A stretch of DNA of 64,000 nucleotides from Metabacillus sp. FJAT-52054 (GTDB lineage Bacteria > Bacillota > Bacilli > Bacillales > Bacillaceae). The stretch is from contig NZ_CP147407.1 in assembly GCF_037201815.1 (NCBI RefSeq), positions 2,612,723 to 2,676,722 on the forward strand, read 5' to 3'. The notes under the pieces are model-generated. The model was not told where the DNA came from. It made no database searches and saw only the letters and a program-made list of their open reading frames with translations. The translations under genes were made by a program, and so were the position numbers. Positions 10,312-19,823 of this stretch are shown here, one piece after another. Within the stretch, counting starts at the first letter, position 1; the number at the start of each line of letters is the position of its first letter.

Positions 10312-12491
10312 GCCTGTTTCACCTTCTGTTTCGTTACTTCCGGATATTCAATGCGGGAGTGAAAAATTCCTTTAAGGGATTCACAAAAAGACTTCGCCAC
10401 AATATCCAGTTCTTTTAATGTTAAATCACATTCATTAAGCTGTCCATCCTGGAGGCGGTCAGCAATGATTCCTCTAACCAGCTTTTGGATGCGCTCAGGT
10501 GTTGGGCTGGACATGGAGCGTACCGCTGCCTCAACGCTATCAGCAATCGATATTACAGCGATTTCTTTGGTTTGCGGCTTAGGTCCGGGATAACGGAACT
10601 CTTCCTCCAGAATTTCATCCCCGCGTTCCTTCGCTTTGTAGTAAAAGTATTTCAAAAGGCTCGTGCCGTGATGCTGCTCGGCTATATCAACAAATTCTTT
10701 CGGCATCTTGTGTTTTCTCAGCATCTCAGCACCATCCGATGCATGGGCAATGATTACATTTTTACTTAGCTGAGGGGAAAGCTTATCATGAGGATTGTCC
10801 ATCTTCATTTGATTTTCAATAAAGTATTGGGGACGTTTTGTTTTTCCTATGTCGTGATAATATGCTCCTACCCTCGCAAGCAATCCATTTGCTCCGATTG
10901 CTTCACAGGCAGACTCAGACAGGTTCGCTACCATCACACTGTGATGATACGTACCAGGCGTTTCTGTGAGAATTTTCCGCAGCAGCGGATGATTCGGATT
11001 TGACAGCTCAATAAGGCGCATAGTTGAAAGCAAGCCGAAGCCTGTTTCAAAAAATGGCTGAAATCCCATTGCAAGAACAGATGCTGCGATACCGGAAATC
11101 GCCGCCATGATAAAATAGCTTCCGATTTCTAAATTTGAATAGTTTCCATTTTGTATCAAAGTCAGTGCTGTAATCATCATAATATTAACCAATGCAACAA
11201 AAAGGCCCGCCTGCAATATTCTTGATCGTAAGTTATGCTTATTGAGGAACAGTACACCAGCAAGGCAGCCGGCTAGGTAATAGATTCCCATATTAAAATT
11301 AAATGTACCTGTAATTCCTTCGTTAAAAATGATGCTGCCGCAAACAGACAGAATAATGCTTGAAAGAATGGCCTGTCTCTCGCTGATTAGCAATTTAACG
11401 AGCATCGGTCCCATTGCAGCAGGCACAATAAGCCCTATGTATGTAATATCCAGCTGCTGGAAAATACTAATCGCTTTCATAAACAGCAAAGAGATGAAAA
11501 AAACGAGAAAGAAGAGAAGCAGGGAAAGATTCTTTTTTTCTGCTGTTTTCTGCTGGCTTTCAAAATAATAAATCAGGATCGAAACCGCCAGCAACACAAA
11601 AATCAGCAAGCCCAAAAATGGTTTAAAGGATTGCTTATTATTAATCAGGCCGGCAATATCCAGCTTATGATAGATTTCAGGAGTAATGGTTTGTCCCTCT
11701 GAAACAATAATCTGACCTTGTTTAATGACACTTTCCTTCACTTTGTCTGCAGCCTGCTGCCGTTTTTCCTTTGTAGCTTTATCGTCATAAATATAATTCG
11801 GAATAACTGCATACTGGCCAATTTCGATGGAGGACTGAAGCATTTCAGATGTCAGCGGCGTATATTGAAGTTCCTTCTCCACCTGTTGTTTCTTCTCCTC
11901 AAGTTTATCAGTGGAAATTTCCTCGCGCATCACCTTATTAACGGTCGTCACAACCGATTCCTTGGCCACCGTCAGTTCCTCTGTCGAAGCTCCAATTAGA
12001 GGAAAGAGGGTATCCTTTGGTATTTTCCGCTTGAAACCGTCTGCCAGTTTTTTTTCAAGAAGAGCATACTTCTCTTCTGCAGTAAGCGGTTTCAATTGTT
12101 TTTCCTTTACCGGATCTTCGTTTTTTGCGGCGTCGTTTTTCACTTCGTTTAATGCCTCAGTGTTCACTTCTATTGCAGAGTTGTAAATAAAGTTGACAAG
12201 CTGGACTCTGCTGTCCGAGTACTCTTCAACAAGCCTGTATTGATCTTCTATTTGCTGATAAGCCTCGTTCTTTTTTCTTTCCGTCTCTTCCCTGTCTACT
12301 ACATTGATCGGGGAGTACAGCGTTTGCTTTGAAATATCAAGCAGTTTAATATCGAGGTTCTGAGGCTTAACGTTTCCATACAGACTAGCGAATAAAATAA
12401 TTCCAAACAGCACATACAGAATATAGTGAAGAAATCGGTTTTGATTTATGAGGTCAATTTGTTTTTTAAAGCCTGTCTGCTTTTTTTTCAT
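10308..12491 (-). CDS. pgpH: Cyclic-di-AMP phosphodiesterase PgpH (7TM-HD)
   Basis: Membrane HD-domain hydrolase that degrades c-di-AMP to pApA. From ATG 12491 (GGGAGGTG upstream) it has 727 residues: one N-terminal membrane helix, a large extracellular 7TMR-HDED domain (about 55-310), seven helices (about 315-510), and a cytoplasmic HD domain with H in [10 protein letters not shown], the HD pair in YYHDIGK, and [12 protein letters not shown] and EQHHG downstream. The frame is open to 12575, but the extra 28 codons precede the ribosome-binding site. The HD metal ligands look complete, so it should be active. Confidence 0.96.
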   Translation of the reverse strand: MKKKQTGFKKQIDLINQNRFLHYILYVLFGIILFASLYGNVKPQNLDIKLLDISKQTLYSPINVVDREETERKKNEAYQQIEDQYRLVEEYSDSRVQLVNFIYNSAIEVNTEALNEVKNDAAKNEDPVKEKQLKPLTAEEKYALLEKKLADGFKRKIPKDTLFPLIGASTEELTVAKESVVTTVNKVMREEISTDKLEEKKQQVEKELQYTPLTSEMLQSSIEIGQYAVIPNYIYDDKATKEKRQQAADKVKESVIKQGQIIVSEGQTITPEIYHKLDIAGLINNKQSFKPFLGLLIFVLLAVSILIYYFESQQKTAEKKNLSLLLFFLVFFISLLFMKAISIFQQLDITYIGLIVPAAMGPMLVKLLISERQAILSSIILSVCGSIIFNEGITGTFNFNMGIYYLAGCLAGVLFLNKHNLRSRILQAGLFVALVNIMMITALTLIQNGNYSNLEIGSYFIMAAISGIAASVLAMGFQPFFETGFGLLSTMRLIELSNPNHPLLRKILTETPGTYHHSVMVANLSESACEAIGANGLLARVGAYYHDIGKTKRPQYFIENQMKMDNPHDKLSPQLSKNVIIAHASDGAEMLRKHKMPKEFVDIAEQHHGTSLLKYFYYKAKERGDEILEEEFRYPGPKPQTKEIAVISIADSVEAAVRSMSSPTPERIQKLVRGIIADRLQDGQLNECDLTLKELDIVAKSFCESLKGIFHSRIEYPEVTKQKVKQA

Positions 12492-12574
12492 GTAAAGGCA
12501 CCTCCCGCCGCTGTGAAGTAAGATCAAATGAGTGGTGATACATAGACAGATGACCCAGTGAGGGTCATCTGCCA

Positions 12575-13537
12575 TCAGTTCTCATTTTTTTGATACGCTT
12601 CAATGATTTTCCCAACAAGAGGATGTCGGACTACATCTGCCTGCTCTAATTCAACAAATGAGATCCCCGGCACGTTCTCAAGCATGCTGCGGGTAATGGC
12701 AAGACCGGATTTAACTCCTTTTGGCAAGTCGACTTGAGTGATATCACCCGTTACCACCATTTTTGAACCGAATCCCAACCGGGTTAAGAACATTTTCATT
12801 TGGGCATGAGTCGTATTCTGGGATTCATCTAAAATAACAAATGCGTCATCCAGGGTACGGCCTCTCATGTAGGCTAACGGGGCAATTTCAATGGTTCCGC
12901 GTTCCATTAGACGTTCCGTATGTTCCAGGCCAAGCACATCATGCAGAGCGTCATAGAGCGGCCTTAAATAAGGATCTACCTTTTCTTTTAAATCACCAGG
13001 TAAAAATCCGAGGCTCTCTCCCGCTTCAACAGCAGGCCGCGTAAGCACGATTCTTTTAACTGAGCCGCTTTTGAGCGCATTGACAGCCATTACGACGGCA
13101 AGATACGTTTTCCCTGTACCAGCCGGACCAATTCCGAATACAAGGTCTGATTGCCTGATGGCAGATATATAATGCCTCTGCCCCAATGTTTTAATGCGGA
13201 TTGGTTTTCCTTTTGCACTTTTCGTAATTTCTTCGTTAAATAAGGACTGAAATTCATCGAGTTTTTGTTTTTTTGCCATGCTGACTGCATAGATTACATC
13301 TCTTTCGGATATAACAATTCCTTTGCGTATGACGCCTAGCAGCGCCTGCAATATGTCATCAGTCAGCTGAACATTTATAGAGTCCCCAGAAACATATACT
13401 GCTTCACCGCGGGTCACAATGGTGACATGGAGCTCTTCCTCGAGCCTTTTAAGATGAATATCCTGATTACCGAAGAGCATGATGGCTTCATTCGGATTTT
13501 CTAGCTTCTGATTCATTGACACTAAGTCTTCTGGCAT
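12575..13537 (-). CDS. phoH: PhoH family ATPase
   Basis: Cytosolic P-loop ATPase of the PhoH family, probably RNA-related (RNase/helicase-like), with uncertain cell role. Walker A GPAGTGKT is at residues 137-144 and Walker B VILDESQN near 235. An N-terminal KH-like region precedes them. The 320-residue length matches B. subtilis PhoH. It begins 3 bases after yqfD and is followed by pgpH, so it links the sporulation genes yqfC-yqfD to the housekeeping cluster. Confidence 0.95.
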   Translation of the reverse strand: MPEDLVSMNQKLENPNEAIMLFGNQDIHLKRLEEELHVTIVTRGEAVYVSGDSINVQLTDDILQALLGVIRKGIVISERDVIYAVSMAKKQKLDEFQSLFNEEITKSAKGKPIRIKTLGQRHYISAIRQSDLVFGIGPAGTGKTYLAVVMAVNALKSGSVKRIVLTRPAVEAGESLGFLPGDLKEKVDPYLRPLYDALHDVLGLEHTERLMERGTIEIAPLAYMRGRTLDDAFVILDESQNTTHAQMKMFLTRLGFGSKMVVTGDITQVDLPKGVKSGLAITRSMLENVPGISFVELEQADVVRHPLVGKIIEAYQKNEN

Positions 13538-13540
13538 TCT

Positions 13541-14716
13541 TTAGTCTCCCTGAACTATTGGTGTGGTTTTCACGATATCTTCAATTACCTGGTAAAGTAT
13601 TTTCAATTTTACTTTACCATTCTCATTCCTTTGGTGCAAAACTTTTTCGCCCTTGATACGGCCGCTTTCTCCAATTTTTTGCATTAAATCCTCTTTTCCC
13701 ATTTCGACTCCGGCTCTTACCGCTTCCTTTACGGTATAACTCCTGGTTACTACTTCCTTTTCCCTTTTTATTTCTTTTATATACGAAAACGGGGTCTTCC
13801 ACCCTAGAAATTGCAAATCTCTTTTGTCCTGCTCTTTTACATAAACAGACGGATCTTTCTGTCTGTAACCCCAAATCTGCAGATTCCATCCGTTAATTGA
13901 GACGTATTGTTTTTCTGATAAATTTCCGTTATAAACGCTAAAATCGGTTTTAAGAGGCACTTCGACTTCTGTTTCATACCATGTCTCGCCAAAAATCTTC
14001 GCCTTAGCCGGTATGAATTTTCCTCCTACCATCCCCGATACAAGAAGCTGGCCCTGCTGCACGTGATCATGAACCATTGCAAGCGGCTTCCCCTGCTCAA
14101 CATAAATTCTTGTGATAACGGCTTTCTTCTTTGCCACGATATTGCGGGGACTTGAATACTCCTCCTGCTCCGGCATATTTTTTTCTACCACCTTTAAATG
14201 ATAGGATGTCCCCTTTAATTCCACCCCGACCCAGGTTAAAGCAGGAATACGGCTTGTTAAGATTTTCTGAATGTCATCTGAATCATAGGTCAAGAATTGA
14301 ACGGCCCCTGGTTTCACTCCCATTCTATCCAGTTCCTTTACAATTAAATGCTCAGTTTCAGGCTTGGCTCCGTGGACTTCAATTGCCCAGATCATATTGG
14401 ACAGCATGAACAGCACACCTAAAAACAGAAGCATTCCGAGTACAAATCCACTGTTTTTGTATGATCTTTTCACAATAAAGGGGAAGCCTTTTTTCTTTGG
14501 AAAGCTGCATTTGCAATCCTGTTTTCTTCTTACGGTCCGGAAAGCATGTACATCTTTTAGCGGAATAAAAAAGGAAATCGATTGATCCCCTTCACGCTTT
14601 ACTCTCCATACGGATATGCCGCTGCGGAGACATTCATTTATCATCCGCTCCAGTCCGGTACCTTCTGCTTTAATCTGAACATAGCCAATCCAAAAGTTTG
14701 TCCAGCTGTTTTTCAC
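13541..14716 (-). CDS. yqfD: Sporulation protein YqfD
   Basis: Mother-cell sporulation membrane protein of unknown mechanism (YqfD family; sigma-E regulon in B. subtilis). I chose GTG at 14716 (MKNSWTNFWIGYVQIKAEG), with GGAGGAG upstream, giving 391 residues. The open frame to 14740 would include that ribosome-binding site. There is one membrane helix near residues 87-110 (SGFVLGMLLFLGVLFML), then a long extracytoplasmic part. It sits between yqfC and phoH as in other Bacilli. Confidence 0.9.
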   Translation of the reverse strand: MKNSWTNFWIGYVQIKAEGTGLERMINECLRSGISVWRVKREGDQSISFFIPLKDVHAFRTVRRKQDCKCSFPKKKGFPFIVKRSYKNSGFVLGMLLFLGVLFMLSNMIWAIEVHGAKPETEHLIVKELDRMGVKPGAVQFLTYDSDDIQKILTSRIPALTWVGVELKGTSYHLKVVEKNMPEQEEYSSPRNIVAKKKAVITRIYVEQGKPLAMVHDHVQQGQLLVSGMVGGKFIPAKAKIFGETWYETEVEVPLKTDFSVYNGNLSEKQYVSINGWNLQIWGYRQKDPSVYVKEQDKRDLQFLGWKTPFSYIKEIKREKEVVTRSYTVKEAVRAGVEMGKEDLMQKIGESGRIKGEKVLHQRNENGKVKLKILYQVIEDIVKTTPIVQGD

Positions 14717-14745
14717 ACCGTTTCTCCTCCATTCCTCCATTGCCG

Positions 14746-15030
14746 TTACTGTTCAAGGTAATGAACCTGCTCTATTTTCCCCTCAAGCATAATTTCCTCA
14801 GGCAAAATCGTTCGGATTACAAAGCTTTTTCCTTTAATTAAAAGCTGTCCCTGTTTAAGCAGAAGCCTAATTTCCTGATCGGAGAACTTCAGCAGCCCCC
14901 GGTGATTTTCAATGTATATATGAATTTGGCCCACCATCGTAATCCGCGGTAAGTCCATCATGACATCAGGCGGGAGTTCAATCGTTTTCGTTATCCAATC
15001 TGCTATACGGCTGTTCCATTTTTTTGCCAT
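14746..15030 (-). CDS. yqfC: Sporulation protein YqfC
   Basis: Small protein (94 residues) of the YqfC family, co-expressed with yqfD during sporulation in B. subtilis. The family blocks ELPPDVMMDLPRIT and VGQIHIYIENHRGLLKFS are plain. No signal peptide or membrane helix is seen. ATG 15030 is preceded by GGGGGG. A sigma-E-like promoter lies at 15055-15083. Confidence 0.92.
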   Translation of the reverse strand: MAKKWNSRIADWITKTIELPPDVMMDLPRITMVGQIHIYIENHRGLLKFSDQEIRLLLKQGQLLIKGKSFVIRTILPEEIMLEGKIEQVHYLEQ

Positions 15031-15054
15031 AAAAAAGAACCCCCCTTCATCTCA

Positions 15055-15083
15055 TATGTATGAGAGAAGCAGAGTTCTGATTC
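15055..15083 (-). promoter_or_regulatory. Sigma-E-like promoter of yqfC-yqfD
   Basis: On the minus strand a CATACATA -10 (15062-15055) follows a GAATCAG -35-like element (15083-15077) with a 14-base spacer. CATACA is the core of the sigma-E -10. The known sigma-E dependence of yqfC/yqfD in B. subtilis supports it. Confidence 0.5.
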
Positions 15084-15098
15084 ATGAATCTTATGGTC

Positions 15099-15509
15099 TT
15101 ATTTGCTCCGTCTTGTATGATGTGGATTTAAAGAACGCGGTTTCCCTATGATTTCGGCCCATATGATCCCCTGAGCAGCAGGGTTTTGCAGAGCCGCTTT
15201 TTTTTGATGATTTGAAGCCCTGTTTAGCTTCACTACACTTAGTTCCTTCTCATAACCGCGGTTATTCTTTATTTTTTCCTTATTAATCTCCCTTTGCACC
15301 CTTTCGTAAACGGTTTGCACAGACTCTTGAAGCTGCTTTTCCTGAACCTTAAAAGACTCTGGCCTTTCCTTTGGCTTTTTCTGATTTTCAGTTTTTTTAT
15401 CGCCGCTTCTAAAGGTTCTGGAAAAGATGGCACCAACCACCCATATGAGAGCGGCTGATACAATCGGATTATCTGCAATTGCATTAATGATCGATTCAAT
15501 TCCATTCAT
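15099..15509 (-). CDS. yqfB: YqfB-like small membrane protein
   Basis: A 136-residue protein in the position of B. subtilis yqfB (between yqfA and yqfC). It has an N-terminal membrane segment (residues about 14-33, NPIVSAALIWVVGAIFSRTF), a long charged, helical middle (QEKQLQESVQTVYERVQREINKEK), and a C-terminal motif GIIWAEIIGKPRSLNPHH that resembles other YqfB proteins as I recall them. Function is unknown. The assignment rests mainly on synteny. Confidence 0.65.
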   Translation of the reverse strand: MNGIESIINAIADNPIVSAALIWVVGAIFSRTFRSGDKKTENQKKPKERPESFKVQEKQLQESVQTVYERVQREINKEKIKNNRGYEKELSVVKLNRASNHQKKAALQNPAAQGIIWAEIIGKPRSLNPHHTRRSK

Positions 15510-15527
15510 GAAAGCCTGCCTCCTATA

Positions 15528-16514
15528 CTATTTAGAATCATCCTCCTGCCCGTTCATTTTTCCGATGGATCCTCTCATATCCGTATCAGCTGACAGGTTT
15601 TGGATATTCAAGTAATCCATTACACCCATATTGCCGCTTTTGAGAGCATCTGCCATCGCAAGAGGAACAGCAGCTTCTGCTTCTACTACCTTAGCACGCA
15701 TTTCTTCAACCTTCGCTCTCATTTCCTGTTCAGATGCAACAGCCATTGCTCTGCGCTCCTCAGCTTTAGCCTGGGCAATTTTCTTGTCTGCCTCAGCCTG
15801 GTCTGTTTGAAGGATGGCTCCGATATTTTTACCAATATCCACATCTGCAATGTCAATTGAAAGAATCTCAAATGCGGTACCGGAATCCAGCCCTTTATTT
15901 AAAACGGTCTGTGAAATCATGTCTGGATTTTCAAGGACTTTTTTATGATTATCCGAACTCCCTATCGTACTAACGATCCCTTCTCCTACCCTTGCAATAA
16001 TCGTTTCTTCACCAGCACCGCCTACTAAACGCTCAATGTTCGCTCTGACTGTGATCCTTGCTTTCGCCTTCATTTCAATTCCATCCATCGCCACTCCTGC
16101 AATAAATGGAGTTTCGATTACTTTAGGGTTTACGCTCATTTGTACCGCTTCTAAAACGTCCCGCCCGGCAAGATCGATAGCCGCGCATCTTTCAAACGTT
16201 AATTCAATATTTGCCCTTTCAGCAGCAATCAGGGCGTTGACTACCCGGTCGACGTTGCCTCCTGCAAGGTAATGACTTTCCAGCTGATTAGTGGTTACTC
16301 CGATACCTGCTTTATGTGCTTTAATAAGGGGATTAATAACCCTGCTTGGTGTAACACGGCGCAGCCTCATTCCGATAAGTGTAAAAATACTGACCCCAAC
16401 TCCAGCAGCAAGTGCGGAAATCCAGAGCATAACCGGTACAAACGTAAAGAATATACCCAGTAAAATAACTGCTGCAGCAACTAAACCTATTGTTAATAAG
16501 GTAGATGGATCCAT
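15528..16514 (-). CDS. floA: Flotillin-like protein FloA
   Basis: Membrane scaffold of bacterial functional membrane microdomains. The N-terminal hydrophobic hairpin (residues about 4-48) is followed by an SPFH/band-7-like domain and a coiled-coil region rich in EA repeats ([29 protein letters not shown]). The length of 328 is close to B. subtilis FloA (331). It lies 20 bases after nfeD, the usual NfeD-flotillin partnership. Confidence 0.96.
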   Translation of the reverse strand: MDPSTLLTIGLVAAAVILLGIFFTFVPVMLWISALAAGVGVSIFTLIGMRLRRVTPSRVINPLIKAHKAGIGVTTNQLESHYLAGGNVDRVVNALIAAERANIELTFERCAAIDLAGRDVLEAVQMSVNPKVIETPFIAGVAMDGIEMKAKARITVRANIERLVGGAGEETIIARVGEGIVSTIGSSDNHKKVLENPDMISQTVLNKGLDSGTAFEILSIDIADVDIGKNIGAILQTDQAEADKKIAQAKAEERRAMAVASEQEMRAKVEEMRAKVVEAEAAVPLAMADALKSGNMGVMDYLNIQNLSADTDMRGSIGKMNGQEDDSK

Positions 16515-16533
16515 AATTATCCTCCAGTCAAAG

Positions 16534-17820
16534 TTAAGACTCTATTTCTCTTACGACAACACGTATTCCTTCTGTTTTAACAACCTTTACTCGTCTTCCT
16601 TTTTCGGTAAATGTTCCTTCTGATACGGCATCTACCCGCTCTCCGTCAATTTCTACAGTACCTGTAGGACGAAGTGCAGTTAGACATATACCGGTTTTAC
16701 CTATTAGCTCCACCCGGGAACGATTAGAGATATAGCCGCTTTTCGTATCCACAGCATCATTTAAAATAAATTTTTTAAAAAATTTCATTTTTTTACCAAA
16801 CACCTTTGTAAGTAGGATGGAAGCAATGATACAAACTGCAGCTGCTATTCCAATTGAGACACCCATCCAGACTGGATTATCCGCTGAAATGATCAAACTG
16901 TAGCCAATAGCAGCCGCCCCTGCAAGGCCAATAATTCCCCCTGGCAAAAAGAGCTCTGCAATCAGCAGGATAATCCCTATTATAAAGAAAAGTACAGCAT
17001 CCAGTCCGGCCAGGCCTGCAGCCAAGTGTCCAAAGAAAAATAAAAAGAGAGCTGATAATCCAAGAAAACCGAATACTCCAAATCCCGGAGTATACAATTC
17101 AAGAAGCAGTCCTAAAAAGGCAATGGTCAGAAGTATGGGAATAATCGCAGGATTTGTCAAAAATCGTGCTGCATGGTCTGCAAAGCTCATATTAGCTGTT
17201 TCCACATGGGCTTTGGAAAGATTCAGTGCTGCGAAAACTTCATCCAGCGAATCTGCCTCCCCTTCTGCATAATTTACTTCCAGAGCTTGATTACCGGTCA
17301 GAGTAAGCAGTTTGCCCTTTCCGGCATTGTATTTGGGAAGATCAATGGATGAATCCGCCATAGCAAGAGCATATACCGGATCCCGCCCGCTGCTCTCGGC
17401 TGTTTCTTTCAGCTCTGCAAGCCAAAAGGACTGTGTCTTTTTATCAGCATCTCCTCCATTTCCTTTTATAACGGCAGCGGCACCCATTTTTGATTGCTTG
17501 CGAATGTAAATGGAGTCTGTACTTAATGCGATATAAGCACCAGCTGAAAGAGCTCTCGTATTAATATAGGATGCAGTGGGAATTTTTGTTTTTCTGAGCT
17601 GCTCTGAAATGTTCATTGCAGCTTGCAGTGATCCTCCAGGCGTGTTTATATCCAGCACAATCTGACTTACACGTTCTTTTTCCGCACGGTGAATACTTCG
17701 TTCAATGAACGCGGCGAGAACGGAATCCACCTCGTTTTCAACCGGAATTATCAGCACTTTTTGATTTTCTGAGCCTACTGCTGAATTTTTCGGACCAGGC
17801 ACCATACAAATTGTTAACAA
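16534..17820 (-). CDS. nfeD: NfeD family membrane protein with ClpP-like protease domain (YqeZ); start uncertain
   Basis: Long-form NfeD protein: an extracytoplasmic ClpP-class serine protease domain (DINTPGGS; Ser in LSAGAY and Lys in SKMGAA as the catalytic dyad), four to five membrane helices, and a C-terminal NfeD beta-barrel ([31 protein letters not shown]). It partners FloA. The first canonical start is TTG at 17820, but the frame is open to 17859 and encodes the rest of a signal peptide ([20 protein letters not shown]). No ATG, GTG or TTG is in frame there. AGGGGGG sits 7 bases before an in-frame ATC (17856). See findings. Confidence 0.88.
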   Translation of the reverse strand: MLTICMVPGPKNSAVGSENQKVLIIPVENEVDSVLAAFIERSIHRAEKERVSQIVLDINTPGGSLQAAMNISEQLRKTKIPTASYINTRALSAGAYIALSTDSIYIRKQSKMGAAAVIKGNGGDADKKTQSFWLAELKETAESSGRDPVYALAMADSSIDLPKYNAGKGKLLTLTGNQALEVNYAEGEADSLDEVFAALNLSKAHVETANMSFADHAARFLTNPAIIPILLTIAFLGLLLELYTPGFGVFGFLGLSALFLFFFGHLAAGLAGLDAVLFFIIGIILLIAELFLPGGIIGLAGAAAIGYSLIISADNPVWMGVSIGIAAAVCIIASILLTKVFGKKMKFFKKFILNDAVDTKSGYISNRSRVELIGKTGICLTALRPTGTVEIDGERVDAVSEGTFTEKGRRVKVVKTEGIRVVVREIES

Positions 17821-17954
17821 GATAATTAAAACGCTTGCATATTTCGTCAGGCTGATTGGTCATCCCCCCTTTCAGTTCCCCTCAATGGATATACGTATTA
17901 AAATTGGAAAAGATTCAGGTTTATTGGAAAAATACAAGAAAATCCAAATAACTA

Positions 17955-17984
17955 AAAACACCTCGCCGAATGGCAAGGTGTTTT
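17955..17984 (-). terminator. Terminator of rpsU-yqeY
   Basis: On the minus strand AAAACACCTTGCC pairs with GGCGAGGTGTTTT around ATTC, ending in T-rich sequence, 9 bases after the yqeY stop. Confidence 0.85.
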
Positions 17985-17992
17985 GCTAATTA

Positions 17993-18439
17993 TTATGATA
18001 GCTGCTGCTGTACGAGCTTATTGACAAGGGAACCATCTGCTTTGCCTTTTACTTTAGGCATAATCGCAGCCATTACCTTGCCCATATCAGCTTTGGAAGA
18101 TGCGCCAGTTTCTTCAATCGCATGATTGATGATGGCCAGCAATTCTTCATCTGAAAGCTGTTCAGGCATGTACTCATTGACGATCACAATTTCAGCTTGA
18201 AGTTTATCTACCAAATCAGAACGATCAGCGTTTTTGAATTCCTGGAGGGAGTCCTTACGTTGTTTAAGTTCGCGAGAGAGGATGGTTAATTCCTCTTCTT
18301 CAGACAACTCGGATTTGTTAAGCTTGATCGCTTCATTTTGCATGGAAGCCTTGACCATTCGTATAACAGTGAGTCTGTCTTTGTCTTTATTTCTCATCGC
18401 TTGCTTCATGTCCTGATTTAAACGATCAAGAAGACTCAT
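17993..18439 (-). CDS. yqeY: YqeY, GatB/YqeY domain protein
   Basis: Cytosolic protein of 148 residues resembling the tail domain of GatB (tRNA-dependent amidotransferase). Its function is unknown but probably tRNA-linked. I chose ATG 18439 ([20 protein letters not shown]), with GAGGGTG upstream, over the open frame at 18448. The C-terminal [16 protein letters not shown] helix is typical. It forms an operon with rpsU, 15 bases apart. Confidence 0.93.
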   Translation of the reverse strand: MSLLDRLNQDMKQAMRNKDKDRLTVIRMVKASMQNEAIKLNKSELSEEEELTILSRELKQRKDSLQEFKNADRSDLVDKLQAEIVIVNEYMPEQLSDEELLAIINHAIEETGASSKADMGKVMAAIMPKVKGKADGSLVNKLVQQQLS

Positions 18440-18454
18440 GCAATACACCCTCTT

Positions 18455-18628
18455 TTAGAATTTGCGCTTTCTAGCCGCCTCTGATTTCTTTTTGCGTTTT
18501 ACGCTAGGTTTTTCATAAAATTCACGCTTTCTTGCTTCTTGCAACGTGCCTGTTTTTGAAACGGAACGTTTAAAGCGGCGAAGAGCATCTTCAAGCGATT
18601 CATTTTTCTTAACTACTGTTTTAGACAT
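18455..18628 (-). CDS. rpsU: Small ribosomal subunit protein bS21
   Basis: 57 residues, starting [20 protein letters not shown] and ending in a basic SEAARKRKF tail, the standard bS21 layout. It binds near the 3' end of 16S rRNA in the 30S subunit. GGAGGG precedes ATG 18628. It is driven by a strong promoter at 18707-18735 and followed by yqeY. Confidence 0.97.
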   Translation of the reverse strand: MSKTVVKKNESLEDALRRFKRSVSKTGTLQEARKREFYEKPSVKRKKKSEAARKRKF

Positions 18629-18706
18629 GCTATTTCCCTCCCTCCGAATACACCAATCGACGAATGCTTCAAAGTTGTCATGCTTATTTTAAACATGTAC
18701 TTTGCC

Positions 18707-18735
18707 ATTATAATATAATAGGAGGAAATGGTCAA
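18707..18735 (-). promoter_or_regulatory. Sigma-A promoter of rpsU-yqeY
   Basis: TTGACC (18735-18730), 17 bases, TATAAT (18712-18707) on the minus strand. This is near consensus, as expected for a ribosomal protein gene. Confidence 0.85.
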
Positions 18736-18775
18736 CCAAAATTCGCTTTAAAGCTTGAGTTATCGCTTTTTAATT

Positions 18776-18961
18776 AGCTTTGTTAAACTTGGCTGTTGAT
18801 TGCAGTTAGCAGGCGTTCGCTTATCCTTGGGCGGGCGGTGAGCCTCCTCGCCGCTTCGCGCCTGCGGGGTCTCACCTGTCCCGCTGCTCTTAGCACGGAG
18901 TCTCGCGCCTTCCACTCCAATCAACAAGGGCTTAAAATCAACACCAGGCTTTAACAGAGCC
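18776..18961 (+). repeat. MITE-like dispersed repeat, full copy B
   Basis: About 186 bases, GC-rich inside. The left end is AGCTTTGTTAAACTTGGCTGTTGATT; the right end, reverse complemented, reads GGCTCTGTTAAAGCCTGGTGTTGATT, giving imperfect terminal inverted repeats. The interior (GGGCGGTGAGC, TCTCACCTGTCCCGCTGCTC) matches copy D at 49801-49988 in the opposite orientation. It fills most of the gap between rpsU and deoC and encodes no protein. Confidence 0.8.
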
Positions 18962-18967
18962 TTTTAA

Positions 18968-19639
18968 TTAATAATCAGACTGAGAGCTTCCTCCACTGAC
19001 AATGCTGATCCCGGCGCTTGCTCCAATTCGGGTTGCCCCTGCCTCAATCATAAGGTCTGCTCCAGCACGGTCACGCACTCCGCCAGATGCTTTAACTCCC
19101 AGATCAGGACCTACTGTTTTTCTCATCAGACGGATGTCTTCAACCGTTGCTCCTCCTGTGGAGAAACCAGTAGAGGTTTTGACAAAGTCGGCACCGGCTT
19201 TAACGGAAAGCTCGCAAGCAAGTGTTTTTTCTTCATCTGTTAAAAGACATGTTTCAATGATTACTTTTGTTAAGGCTTTACCTTTAGCTGCTTCTGTTAC
19301 CGCACGGATATCCTTTTCTACCAGTTCTGCATCTCCATCTTTGAGAGCACCGATATTAATAACCATATCTACTTCTGCCGCACCCTTTTCAATCGCATCC
19401 TTCGTTTCGAATGCTTTTGTTTCAGGTGTGGAAGCTCCTAGAGGAAAACCGATAACGGTACATACTTTGACATCTGTACCTTCTAAAAGACGGGCGCATG
19501 TTTCAACCCATGTTGGATTTACACAGACAGAAGCGAATTGATATTCTTTTGCTTCCTCACAAAGTTTTTCAATCTGAGCCTTTGTTGTGTCCGGTTTTAG
19601 TGCTGTGTGATCTATCATTTTTGCCATATTTTCAGTCAT
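18968..19639 (-). CDS. deoC: Deoxyribose-phosphate aldolase
   Basis: Class I aldolase that cleaves 2-deoxyribose 5-phosphate to glyceraldehyde 3-phosphate and acetaldehyde in deoxynucleoside catabolism. The Schiff-base lysine is K154 (DFVKTSTGF), with K183 (GVKASGG) and D91 as the other active-site residues. The 223-residue length is normal. GAGAGGGG lies upstream of ATG 19639. In B. subtilis this gene is elsewhere (dra-nupC-pdp), so its site between rpsU and mtaB is a lineage difference. A cre-like palindrome lies at 19725-19736. Confidence 0.96.
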   Translation of the reverse strand: MTENMAKMIDHTALKPDTTKAQIEKLCEEAKEYQFASVCVNPTWVETCARLLEGTDVKVCTVIGFPLGASTPETKAFETKDAIEKGAAEVDMVINIGALKDGDAELVEKDIRAVTEAAKGKALTKVIIETCLLTDEEKTLACELSVKAGADFVKTSTGFSTGGATVEDIRLMRKTVGPDLGVKASGGVRDRAGADLMIEAGATRIGASAGISIVSGGSSQSDY

Positions 19640-19684
19640 ATTTTAAACCCCTCTCAACTAGTTGTCTGACTTCCTACCTCCTCT

Positions 19685-19736
19685 ATTATACATAGACAGG
19701 ACGCTGAAGTCATTACCTTAAAATCAAAGCGCTTTG
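19685..19736 (-). promoter_or_regulatory. deoC promoter with cre-like operator
   Basis: On the minus strand ATGACT (19713-19708), 17 bases and TATAAT (19690-19685) form a sigma-A promoter. The perfect palindrome CAAAGCGCTTTG at 19725-19736, centred about 50 bases before the predicted start, matches the core of CcpA cre sites. Confidence 0.55.
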
Positions 19737-19785
19737 CAAGGCATCGGGCTTTGAAATTGCGAGCAGATGCCCTTACAGATTGCCT

Positions 19786-19814
19786 AAAAAAAAGAAATCC
19801 GAAAACCGGATTTC
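19786..19814 (-). terminator. Terminator of mtaB
   Basis: GAAATCCGG and CCGGATTTC-type arms around TTTT, followed by eight T on the minus strand, 10 bases after the mtaB stop. This is a clear intrinsic terminator, ending the heat-shock/prmA/rsmE/mtaB series. Confidence 0.92.
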
Positions 19815-19823
19815 CTGCATCTT

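Noticed and set aside
18776-18961. Insertion sequence remnant with a coding fragment
   Set aside because: No transposase-like reading frame exists in any frame of any copy; the element is too short.
19002-19541. 179-codon plus-strand open frame opposite deoC
   Set aside because: It lies wholly antisense to a certain gene and has no ribosome-binding site; its composition mirrors the deoC codon bias.
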